This document shows, piece after piece, positions 7,870 to 15,264 of a stretch of DNA of 64,000 bases. The stretch spans positions 62,001 through 126,000 of the forward strand of contig DIFZ01000046.1 in the NCBI GenBank assembly GCA_002419385.1. The letters are read 5' to 3'. Below the pieces are notes generated by a model. The model was given only the letters and a program-made list of their open reading frames with translations. It did no database searches and was not told where the DNA came from. The stretch comes from Geobacter sp. UBA5735. GTDB lineage: Bacteria > Desulfobacterota > Desulfuromonadia > Geobacterales > Geobacteraceae. Made by a program: the position numbers and the translations under genes. Every line of letters begins with the position of its first letter. Position 1 is the first letter of the stretch.

Positions 7870-10800
7870 GTGCTGACAAACAGGATATATAGAAAAATTA
7901 TAAAAATTTCCATAGTGCCGATCATTTTGAACATGATCCTTGCTTTCCCGGGTGGGGCTCTGGGCAATGACACGGATATCTATGCCGCGGGCGCAACACT
8001 CAAGCCTATGGTCATGATACTCATCGACAATTCGGGCAGTATGAAAGAGGGTCTCCCTTATGACAGCGGGACTACCTATGCCGGGAGTTACAATTCGAGT
8101 ACCGTGTATAGATACAACTGCACGAGATATCGGCGCGGAGTATGTGTGGCGGGCAACTGGACTGCATATGCGGGCACGTTTACCGATGTCATAAATCGTG
8201 ATCCGGGCGTGGACACGCCGGGCCAGGACGGTATCGACGACAATAATGCGTCCGTGATGCTCGGCAACCGCCTCAATTTCGACAATACTTCAACTTCCAG
8301 GAAAATCGATGTTGCCAAATCGGTGCTGAACAATATCGTTACGCTCATGTACGATCAGGTCGACTTCGGCTTCATGAAGTTCAACATGGACGACGGCGGC
8401 AACGTCATCAACAAGATCGGCGCCACCGAAACGTCGATGCACGGCCAGATCAGCGCCATCAATGCCAATACCTGGACCCCCCTGGCCGAGGCGCTGACCG
8501 ACGTAGGTAGATATTTCGATGATTCATATATCGGCCAGCCTAGCCCGTGGGAAGATGACAACTGGTGCCAGAAGGGTTTCGTCATCATCATGACCGACGG
8601 TGAGCCCACGTATGACACCGACCGGAACATCCTCGATCATTTCCTGGAACGTTACCATGCGGAAGACAACCTTCCGAACCGCCCCATCCCGAGCCCGCTG
8701 CCCAGCGGCAGCGACAGGGGGTATTACTGGGACCAGAACAACGACTACAACAGAAACAGCTCTACGGTGACGGATCCGCTCAACAATGATGTGTGGGTCG
8801 CGGATGATACATACAGTGACAATGTTCCCCAGACTTTCCTCGACGACGTTGCCCGTTACCTCTATCGGCACGACCTCCGTCCCGACATAGACGGTACCAA
8901 TAATCTGACCACCTACACGATCGGTTTCACCCATACGAGCCCCCTGCTCGAGAAAACCGCCCAGGAGGGGGGCGGGCTCTACTTCACGGCCAACAATGCC
9001 GAGCAGCTGGAGCGGGCGCTGCTTTCCGCCCTCGACGACATCGCCAAGAAGCTGCAGACTTATACCGCTCCCGTCGTGCCAGTTACGAGGACGTCAAGCG
9101 GCGACAGGATGTACCTGGCGTTCTTCAAGCCGTTGTCCTTCTCCAAGTTCTGGCCGGGTGACGTGCAGAAGTACGGCCTGTCAGGCAGCAACCAGATTGT
9201 AGACAGGAACGGCAATGCGGCAACCGATTCTTCAGGGGCCATGCTCGACACCGCTGTCCCTTACTGGAGCGCGTCCGCCGTGCTGAAGGCGCGAACGACA
9301 GCCCGGAACATCTATACCTACTTTGGCACGACACCAATATTGTCTCACGACAATAACCGGTTCGACATTTCGAACACGTACCTGAGCGCGGCGGCCCTGG
9401 GCAACCCCGTGAAGATTTCCACTGCCGACAGCGCAACGTCGGCGAGGGATGACCTGATAAGCTACCTGCACGGGTATGATGCCTACAACGAAGAAGGCAA
9501 CGGCTACGCAGCCAAGCGGGAATATGTGCTGGGGGACATCCTCCATTCCGTGCCGCTGGTGTTGGATTACGCCGGTGCTTATGCCGCGGACCCCAACAGG
9601 TACATTTATTTCGGCAGCAACGACGGAATGATCCATTGCCTGCGGGATTCGGACGGCGAAGAGATGTGGGCGTTCATCCCGCCCGATGCCTTGCCGCGCC
9701 TGAAGCAGTTCCAGGAGGGTAACACCCACCCGCTGTTTTGCGACGGAACGATCAGGGTCTACGAGGAGCGCACGAACTCGGGGACGATAACCAGGGCGGT
9801 CATCGTCTTCGGCGAGCGGGGCGGCGGAAACTCATACTACGCCATAGATGTGACCGATCCATCCGATCCCCGGTTCCTCTGGCGGATCAACAGTTCCACT
9901 AGCGGTTTTTCGGAACTGGGCCAGACGTGGTCGGAGCCTATTGTCGCCCCGGTCAGGATGAATAATGCCGGAGTTGAGACAACCTACAAAGCCATTATTT
10001 TCGGTGCGGGCTTCGACTCCGCCCAGGCGGACAATCCTGCCGTGCTTGCTGCTTCCGCGGGAAGGGGAGTGTTCATAGCCGACGTCTTTACCGGGGTGCT
10101 TTTGAAGAGCTTTACACCGGCTGCAACCTCCACTATCCCCCCGCTCAATCTCAATGTGGCCGGCATGCTCTACAGTATTCCCAGTGCCGTGCTGGCAGTC
10201 GACAAATCCGCTGACGGCTACGTGGACAGAATCTACGTGGGAGACCTGGGCGGCAACCTCTGGCGGATCGGCGCGCCCGACGGCAAGGACAACCTGATCG
10301 ACAACTGGATCGTCAGGAAGCAGTTCGCGACCAATCCCGGCGCCGACGGCAGTACCGGAAGGAAGATCTACTATCCGCCCGACATCGGCTTCGAGAATAC
10401 CTTCGATATCGTGCTGTTCGGTACCGGGGACAGGGATAATCCGCGGGCAACCACCACCGTGGACCGGGTATATGGCGTCAAGGATCTCAACCAGACTGGC
10501 TTCACGACACTGACCGAAAGCAGCGCGGGCATGGAAAACCGGACAAATACTCCTTTTGCATCGGCTACGGTCCCGGCACTCGGCTGGTATTTCCGGCTGG
10601 TCAACACCGGCGAGAAAATGCTTGCGACGCCGCTGCTCTTCAACAAGTATCTCCTGGCCACGACATTCTCGCCCAATAATGGCGTGTGCAGTGTCGGCGG
10701 TGATGCGAAATTGTACGCCGTCAATTACCTCCTGGGAACTTACACGTACTATACGCTGGGTGTCGGTATCCCGACTGAGGTCGTGCTCGTTGTCCGGTCT

Positions 10801-10953
10801 ATAGGTACGACTGCATTCGTGGGCGCCGGTGGCGGTGTCATAAATGTCGCGGGACTGAACCCTGACGCGGGAAGTCCCAATCAAGTTCCGTCACAAACTT
10901 GGTTGAGATTCAATACAGGCATAACACCCATTTCGTGGAGAGAGGTTTTCTGA
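7870..10953 (+). CDS. pilY1: PilY1-like pilus-tip adhesin with vWA domain
   Basis: A secreted 1027-aa protein. The open frame reaches back to 7768, but the GTG at 7870 follows GGGAGG at a 6-nt gap and opens directly into a signal peptide (SIVPIILNMILAFPGGALG), so it is preferred. The N-terminal third is a von Willebrand A domain with the MIDAS motif IDNSGSM near residue 53 and the helix MTDGEPTYDTD. The C-terminal half is the PilY1 seven-blade propeller, with the calcium loop DKSADGYVDRIYVGDLGGNLW near residue 778. PilY1 works at the pilus tip in adhesion, surface sensing and pilus assembly. It follows pilX, as in characterised clusters. Confidence 0.93.
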   Translation: MLTNRIYRKIIKISIVPIILNMILAFPGGALGNDTDIYAAGATLKPMVMILIDNSGSMKEGLPYDSGTTYAGSYNSSTVYRYNCTRYRRGVCVAGNWTAYAGTFTDVINRDPGVDTPGQDGIDDNNASVMLGNRLNFDNTSTSRKIDVAKSVLNNIVTLMYDQVDFGFMKFNMDDGGNVINKIGATETSMHGQISAINANTWTPLAEALTDVGRYFDDSYIGQPSPWEDDNWCQKGFVIIMTDGEPTYDTDRNILDHFLERYHAEDNLPNRPIPSPLPSGSDRGYYWDQNNDYNRNSSTVTDPLNNDVWVADDTYSDNVPQTFLDDVARYLYRHDLRPDIDGTNNLTTYTIGFTHTSPLLEKTAQEGGGLYFTANNAEQLERALLSALDDIAKKLQTYTAPVVPVTRTSSGDRMYLAFFKPLSFSKFWPGDVQKYGLSGSNQIVDRNGNAATDSSGAMLDTAVPYWSASAVLKARTTARNIYTYFGTTPILSHDNNRFDISNTYLSAAALGNPVKISTADSATSARDDLISYLHGYDAYNEEGNGYAAKREYVLGDILHSVPLVLDYAGAYAADPNRYIYFGSNDGMIHCLRDSDGEEMWAFIPPDALPRLKQFQEGNTHPLFCDGTIRVYEERTNSGTITRAVIVFGERGGGNSYYAIDVTDPSDPRFLWRINSSTSGFSELGQTWSEPIVAPVRMNNAGVETTYKAIIFGAGFDSAQADNPAVLAASAGRGVFIADVFTGVLLKSFTPAATSTIPPLNLNVAGMLYSIPSAVLAVDKSADGYVDRIYVGDLGGNLWRIGAPDGKDNLIDNWIVRKQFATNPGADGSTGRKIYYPPDIGFENTFDIVLFGTGDRDNPRATTTVDRVYGVKDLNQTGFTTLTESSAGMENRTNTPFASATVPALGWYFRLVNTGEKMLATPLLFNKYLLATTFSPNNGVCSVGGDAKLYAVNYLLGTYTYYTLGVGIPTEVVLVVRSIGTTAFVGAGGGVINVAGLNPDAGSPNQVPSQTWLRFNTGITPISWREVF

Positions 10954-10955
10954 TC

Positions 10956-11321
10956 ATGAGCACATTATTTCCCTCAAGGATAGTGCGATGGCTGCCGATA
11001 TTGCTCTTATGCTCGGTTCTGCAGGTGCCGTGGAGCGTCGCGCATGCCGAAACGCTGCCGTCACTTGCACAGTACGGTGTCAAGCAATCCGAGCTGCTGT
11101 TCCCCGAAAAGGTGCAGGGGAAGGTATCCAGTTTCCTGCAAGGGGGCCAGTTCGTGATGAACGAGAAAAAACACCTGGTCTGCAGGGAAACGGAAATCAA
11201 TGCGCAACCTGCCATGGAGGCGAAGGTCAGGATAGTGCCGGGCACGAAAGTCAGCATTACCCGGTATCGCCTCAAGAACAAGAGCTATTTCGTGTCGAGC
11301 ATGACCATTTTATCCCGGTAG
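10956..11321 (+). CDS. Small exported protein of the pilus cluster
   Basis: A 121-aa protein whose function I do not recognise. The ATG at 10956 lies 2 bp after the pilY1 stop and follows GGAGAGAGG. A signal peptide is visible (WLPILLLCSVLQVPWSVAHA before ETL), leaving a mature domain of about 86 residues rich in K, S and beta-type residues (GTKVSITRYRLKNKSYFVSSM). One cysteine remains in the mature part. The fold suggests a small OB-like or beta-barrel domain, but that is inference. The tight coupling to pilY1 argues for a role with PilY1 or the minor pilin complex in the periplasm. Confidence 0.8.
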   Translation: MSTLFPSRIVRWLPILLLCSVLQVPWSVAHAETLPSLAQYGVKQSELLFPEKVQGKVSSFLQGGQFVMNEKKHLVCRETEINAQPAMEAKVRIVPGTKVSITRYRLKNKSYFVSSMTILSR

Positions 11322-11322
11322 C

Positions 11323-11931
11323 GTGGCGCCTGTGAAAAAAACATCAACAACACCCTGGTACCGCAGGAAAGCCGTTATCGCTGCTGCCCTGGTCGTGGCA
11401 GTGCTTGCCGGCGCCCATCTGACGCTGTCATGGCCCCACAATTTCCTGGGCACGGCTGTCTACCGCCTGCTGGGAAAGCAGTTGCCGCCAAAGAGAAGTG
11501 AAGACCTGGTAAATATCAGGAAGTTTCTCAAGGCCAAGCGATTGCTCGACAAGAAGGAGTATGCGCCTGCGCGGGTGGCGCTGGAGGATCTGAGGACAAG
11601 GATACAGCCCAATTTTCTCTTCTTCCAGAAAGTGTACTATTACCTGGGGTATATATACGATGTCCAGGGGGACTTCAGGAAAGAGGAAATGCTGTACAGT
11701 GATCTGCAGGAGAAGGATGTCGTGCTTTCGAAGTTCCTGTTCGGCCTGTATTACTTCCGGCATGGCCAGGATTCGAAGGCCAGGGAAAGCCTTTCCGCTG
11801 CTATCCAGCTTGACCGTAAACACCGCAGGCTCACCAACGAGTTCAAGAGCCTGCTCCACAGGACCATGGAGCTGACGTCAAGAAGCGAAGGTGGGCCTCG
11901 GGTGACTGCCGGCGAGAGCCCGGTGCGGTGA
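11323..11931 (+). CDS. Membrane-anchored TPR-type protein of the pilus cluster
   Basis: A 202-aa protein with one N-terminal transmembrane helix (residues 16-33, AVIAAALVVAVLAGAHLTL) and a soluble helical region with TPR-like pairs (YYYLGYIYDVQGDFRKEEMLY; FLFGLYYFRHGQDSKARESL). The likely start is GTG at 11323, one base after the previous stop; GTG at 11332 is an alternative. A TPR protein in this place could play the part of PilF/PilW-type pilotins, which help secretin assembly, but those are lipoproteins and this one has no lipobox. It is the last gene before a 300-bp gap. Confidence 0.75.
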   Translation: MAPVKKTSTTPWYRRKAVIAAALVVAVLAGAHLTLSWPHNFLGTAVYRLLGKQLPPKRSEDLVNIRKFLKAKRLLDKKEYAPARVALEDLRTRIQPNFLFFQKVYYYLGYIYDVQGDFRKEEMLYSDLQEKDVVLSKFLFGLYYFRHGQDSKARESLSAAIQLDRKHRRLTNEFKSLLHRTMELTSRSEGGPRVTAGESPVR

Positions 11932-12227
11932 ACTGGCAGCATTGGGCTCTCGATTTCGTGCATGATGTTCGAGCGGGGCAAACATGAAGAATGTGATAAT
12001 GAGTCCTGTCAGGTCTTTTGAACCGCAAATATGATCAGGCAGATTAAGAAATGGATATTAACTCGCCAGAAAAAAGGCATTGTTAAATTGTAAAGATAAA
12101 TCAATAGCTTGTGGTGCTTTTTTTATGTCGTGGTCAAGCAATTACGCATAACTAATAAAATTATCTTGACATTTAACAAAATTGTTGTAAATTGCCCTCA
12201 AAATCTGTATTTGCCAGGAAAGCTGAG
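11932..12227. other. AT-rich gap between accessory pilus genes and the pilM operon
   Basis: About 296 bases without a gene. The first half is unremarkable. From about 12040 the DNA becomes AT-rich and ends in the promoter described at 12166-12193. I see no clear terminator hairpin after the TPR gene, so read-through from the pseudopilin operon into pilM is possible. Confidence 0.6.
12166..12193 (+). promoter_or_regulatory. Sigma-70 promoter with overlapping inverted repeat before the HTH gene
   Basis: TTGACA at 12166-12171, a 16-bp spacer and TAAATT at 12188-12193. Within the spacer lies AACAA-AA-TTGTT (12175-12186), an inverted repeat placed where a repressor would block RNA polymerase. The small XRE-type regulator encoded 35 bp downstream is an obvious candidate to bind it. 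Confidence 0.65.
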
Positions 12228-12428
12228 ATGAAGCATCCCAATAACGTAAGACAGATTCGAGAGGAACGGTTGATGAGCAAGATGGAACTTGCGCGCCTGG
12301 CTGGTATTTCCGCCGCCACCATCGACCGTATTGAACGGGGTGAATTGTGCCGTATGGAAACCAAGCGGAAGATCATTTACGCCCTTGGATACACTCTGGC
12401 GGATAAGGACAAGGTTTTCATCGACTAA
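12228..12428 (+). CDS. Small XRE-family helix-turn-helix regulator
   Basis: A 66-aa protein that is almost only a DNA-binding domain: RQIREERLMSKMELARLAGI followed by SAATIDRIERGE fits the Cro/CI-type HTH. The ATG at 12228 follows AGGAAAGCTGAG. It lies 18 bp before pilM and behind its own promoter with an overlapping inverted repeat, so it probably regulates itself and the pilMNOPQ genes as one operon. No effector or dimerisation domain is visible. Confidence 0.85.
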   Translation: MKHPNNVRQIREERLMSKMELARLAGISAATIDRIERGELCRMETKRKIIYALGYTLADKDKVFID

Positions 12429-12446
12429 CAGGGACAGGGTTCTGCC

Positions 12447-13499
12447 ATGCTCTTCAGGAAAAGCAAGGAAATTGTCGGTATCGACATCGGGTCGAGTTCG
12501 GTCAAGCTGGTGCAGCTCGAAGAACAAAAGGGCGCCTATCAGCTGAAAAATGCAGGTATCCTGCCGCTTCCAAGCGAGGCCATTGTCGACAACAGTCTCA
12601 TGGATACGACTTCCATTGTCGAAACCATCAAGTCTCTGGTCAAGAGCCTGGATGTCAAGGCGAAAGACGCGGTATGCTCTATTTCCGGGAACTCTGTGAT
12701 CATCAGGAAGATTTCTCTCCCGGCAATGACCCCCGAGGAACTCGAAGACCAGATAGCGTGGGAGGCCGAACAGTACATTCCCTTCGATATCAACGATGTC
12801 AATCTGGATTTTGAAATCCTGGACACCGATCTCGCCGCATCCGGCAAGATGACGGTTCTGCTGGTGGCAAGCAAGAAAGAGATCATCAACGAATATGCGG
12901 CCGTGTTCAACGAGGCGGGCCTGAAACTGGTCGTCGTCGATGTGGATTCCTTTGCAATCCAGAACATATTCGAGCAGAACTACGCTGCTGCGCCCGGCGA
13001 GGTGGTGGCACTCGTCAACATCGGCGCCAGCATCATGAACCTCAATGTGGTAAAGGATGGCGTATCGCTCTTCACCAGGGATGTCCAGATGGGCGGCAAT
13101 CTTTACACGGAGGAGCTGCAGCGCCAGTTTGCCCTGAGCGGGCAGGACGCCGAACGGGTGAAGGTCACCCTGGATTTTCCTGACAAGGACCGGCTCAAGG
13201 ATGCAATCGCCCGGATCAACGAAACCGTTTCCATCGAGATCAACCGATCTCTCGATTTTTACAATTCGAGCGCCGAAGACCAGAAAATATCGAAGGTCTA
13301 TCTGAGCGGCGGCTGCGCGAAGGTCGCACTGCTGGCCGAGAGTGTGGGACAGCGTCTCGGCTTGCCGGTCGAACTTTTGAACCCTCTGCAGAAAATCACG
13401 TACAACGAAAAGAATTTCGACCCTGAATACCTTCAGGAAATAGGCCCTCTAGTTGCGGTGGCTGCCGGATTGGCGATGAGGAGGTTAGGGGATAAATGA
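12447..13499 (+). CDS. pilM: Type IV pilus inner-membrane platform protein PilM
   Basis: A 350-aa cytoplasmic actin-like ATP-binding protein. The first phosphate loop is GIDIGSSSVKLVQLE and a second conserved region is EVVALVNIGASIMNLNVV; later DFYNSSAEDQKISKVYLSGGCAK fits the adenosine-binding region. PilM binds the cytoplasmic N-terminus of PilN and links the assembly motor with the PilN-PilO-PilP alignment complex. The length is typical. It overlaps pilN by 4 bp (ATGA). Confidence 0.95.
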   Translation: MLFRKSKEIVGIDIGSSSVKLVQLEEQKGAYQLKNAGILPLPSEAIVDNSLMDTTSIVETIKSLVKSLDVKAKDAVCSISGNSVIIRKISLPAMTPEELEDQIAWEAEQYIPFDINDVNLDFEILDTDLAASGKMTVLLVASKKEIINEYAAVFNEAGLKLVVVDVDSFAIQNIFEQNYAAAPGEVVALVNIGASIMNLNVVKDGVSLFTRDVQMGGNLYTEELQRQFALSGQDAERVKVTLDFPDKDRLKDAIARINETVSIEINRSLDFYNSSAEDQKISKVYLSGGCAKVALLAESVGQRLGLPVELLNPLQKITYNEKNFDPEYLQEIGPLVAVAAGLAMRRLGDK

Positions 13500-14074
13500 T
13501 AAAGATCAATCTGTTGCCCATCCGGGCGAGCAAACGGAAAGAATCCGCCAGGCAGCAACTGCTGATACTCCTCGTATCCTTGCTTGCGGTCATAGGAATT
13601 GCATTGGCTGCCTATTCGTTCCTGCTGATCAAGATCAAATCGACCAACACGGATATTGCCAGATCCGAGCAGGAAATACAGGAGTTGAAGGCCAAGATCG
13701 GCAAGATCAAGGATCTGGAAAGACTCAAGGCTGACGTACAGAAAAAGCTCGACGTGCTCAACCAGTTGCGGCGCGGAAAGAGCGGCCCGGTGCATCGTCT
13801 GACGACACTGAGTTCCGCGGTTCCGGACAAACTGTGGCTGACAGGGTATACGGAGAGCGCGAACGGGGTGAAGATCACCGGAGTTGCTTTCACCGAGGAG
13901 CTCATTGCTTCTTTCATGCGTTCTCTACAGGAATCCGAGGATTTTACCAATGTTGAGCTGGTAGTGTCTGAACAGGTTGAGATGGTCGGCATGAAACTCA
14001 AGAAATTCGAATTGTTATTAGCGCTGAAAAACCAGATGGCAGCGACAACCGGCGCGCAGCCCCAGAAGAAGTAG
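13496..14074 (+). CDS. pilN: Type IV pilus assembly protein PilN
   Basis: A 192-aa bitopic inner-membrane protein. The N-terminus carries the PilM-binding motif INLLPIR (residues 4-10), followed by one transmembrane helix (LLILLVSLLAVIGIALAAYSFL), a coiled coil, and a periplasmic ferredoxin-like domain. It pairs with PilO. The start overlaps the pilM stop. The TAG stop lies inside a perfect 9-bp hairpin (see 14071-14092). Confidence 0.95.
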   Translation: MIKINLLPIRASKRKESARQQLLILLVSLLAVIGIALAAYSFLLIKIKSTNTDIARSEQEIQELKAKIGKIKDLERLKADVQKKLDVLNQLRRGKSGPVHRLTTLSSAVPDKLWLTGYTESANGVKITGVAFTEELIASFMRSLQESEDFTNVELVVSEQVEMVGMKLKKFELLLALKNQMAATTGAQPQKK

Positions 14075-14092
14075 AAGCCTGACGGCTTCTAC
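14071..14092 (+). other. Perfect hairpin over the pilN stop codon
   Basis: GTAGAAGCC, loop TGAC, GGCTTCTAC: a 9-bp perfect stem with a 4-nt loop. The pilN TAG stop (14072-14074) is inside the left arm. No T-run follows, so it is unlikely to be an intrinsic terminator. It may tune mRNA stability or the coupling of pilN and pilO translation. Confidence 0.7.
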
Positions 14093-14117
14093 GCATCTAC
14101 CCAGACAAGGAACGACC

Positions 14118-14720
14118 ATGGACCTTGGATTTGACAAAATCGCAAAGCGGCCGACCAACCAGAAGATAATCATGCTGGTTGCGCTGCTCCTTGCAGTCGG
14201 AGCCCTTTCATTCTTTTTTCTGATCAAGCCGAAGTATGCCGAGCTGAAGGAACTCAAGGGCAAGCTCGAAACCCTTCAGCAGCAGATCCAGAAAGACCGG
14301 CAGATCGCGGACAATCTCCCTGTGCTGCTCAAGGAATATGACCGGCTCAACCGAGAGTTGAACGCTGCACTGACCGAGCTGCCGAATCAGAAGGAGATAC
14401 CGGCGCTGCTGACCAGCGTCACCGACGAGGGAAGAAAATCCGGCCTGGATTTCCTGGTGTTCAAACCGGGCACTGAAGTCAAGCTGGACTTTTACGCTGC
14501 TGTTCCGGTTGACATAACCGTTGCCGGATCATTTCAGAGTGTCGGCGACTTTTTTGCAGCGGTAGGGAATCTGCCGAGGATTGTGAACATCAGCAACGTG
14601 AACTTTTCCGATATCAAGATTACCGGAGATCGAACAAACCTGAAAGTGACCTGTCTGGCAACCACCTTCCGTTTTCTTGACAAGAAAGAACAGGATGATG
14701 CGAAAAATGTTAAGAAGTAA
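14118..14720 (+). CDS. pilO: Type IV pilus assembly protein PilO
   Basis: A 200-aa bitopic protein with a short cytoplasmic N-terminus, one transmembrane helix (residues 16-35, IIMLVALLLAVGALSFFFLI), a coiled coil (ELKELKGKLETLQQQIQKDR) and the conserved stretch LPNQKEIPALLTSVTDEGRKSGL leading into a ferredoxin-like domain. It forms heterodimers with PilN and binds PilP. The ATG at 14118 follows AAGGAACGACC. It is the only gene of pilMNOPQ separated from its predecessor by a notable gap (43 bp). Confidence 0.95.
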   Translation: MDLGFDKIAKRPTNQKIIMLVALLLAVGALSFFFLIKPKYAELKELKGKLETLQQQIQKDRQIADNLPVLLKEYDRLNRELNAALTELPNQKEIPALLTSVTDEGRKSGLDFLVFKPGTEVKLDFYAAVPVDITVAGSFQSVGDFFAAVGNLPRIVNISNVNFSDIKITGDRTNLKVTCLATTFRFLDKKEQDDAKNVKK

Positions 14721-15252
14721 CAATCGGCTAACAGTTGCGCTTATCCTTGTCGCGATGATTCTTGCTTCGCCTGGATGCGGCAAAAAGGAATCGCCGGCCC
14801 CAGCAACGCCACCGGCCAAGGCTGCACCGTCTGCATCTCCGGCTGTACCGGTGCAAAAACAGGTATCCTCTGCGGTAATGGCAGGTCCTGCGACGATGGC
14901 GTCTGAATTCGTTTCGCGCAAGGATCCCTTCAAACCGTTGGTTTCCGATTCCAAAAACGCGACGCAGGGTATCAGACGAAATCGTCTGGGGCAGGCGCTG
15001 CCGATTCTCAACTATGATCTGTCGCAGTTCAAGGTGACCGGCATCATTGTCGGTCTCAAGGAAAACAGGGCACAGGTCGTGGATCCCACCGGGAAACCTT
15101 ACGTGGTCAAGGCGGGCATGGAAATGGGCAGGAATCTCGGCCGCATAACCCGGATCACGCCTTCTTATGTCGAGGTGTTCGAACGGTATCGCGACGAGAG
15201 TGGAAAGCTCGTTAAAAACACAGTAAGACTTGCATTGCCAAAGAAACAATAA
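14698..15252 (+). CDS. pilP: Type IV pilus assembly lipoprotein PilP
   Basis: About 184 aa. A hydrophobic signal ends in LASPGC, a lipobox-like site that departs from the strict consensus; C is followed by GKKE. A proline/alanine-rich linker leads to the conserved PilP start KDPFKPLV and a beta-sandwich (YDLSQFKVTGIIVGLKENRAQVVDPTGK). PilP joins PilNO to the secretin PilQ. Several in-frame ATGs (14677, 14695, 14698, 14707) overlap the end of pilO; 14698 is a compromise and the exact start is uncertain. Confidence 0.9.
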   Translation: MRKMLRSNNRLTVALILVAMILASPGCGKKESPAPATPPAKAAPSASPAVPVQKQVSSAVMAGPATMASEFVSRKDPFKPLVSDSKNATQGIRRNRLGQALPILNYDLSQFKVTGIIVGLKENRAQVVDPTGKPYVVKAGMEMGRNLGRITRITPSYVEVFERYRDESGKLVKNTVRLALPKKQ

Positions 15253-15264
15253 GGAGAATCACGG

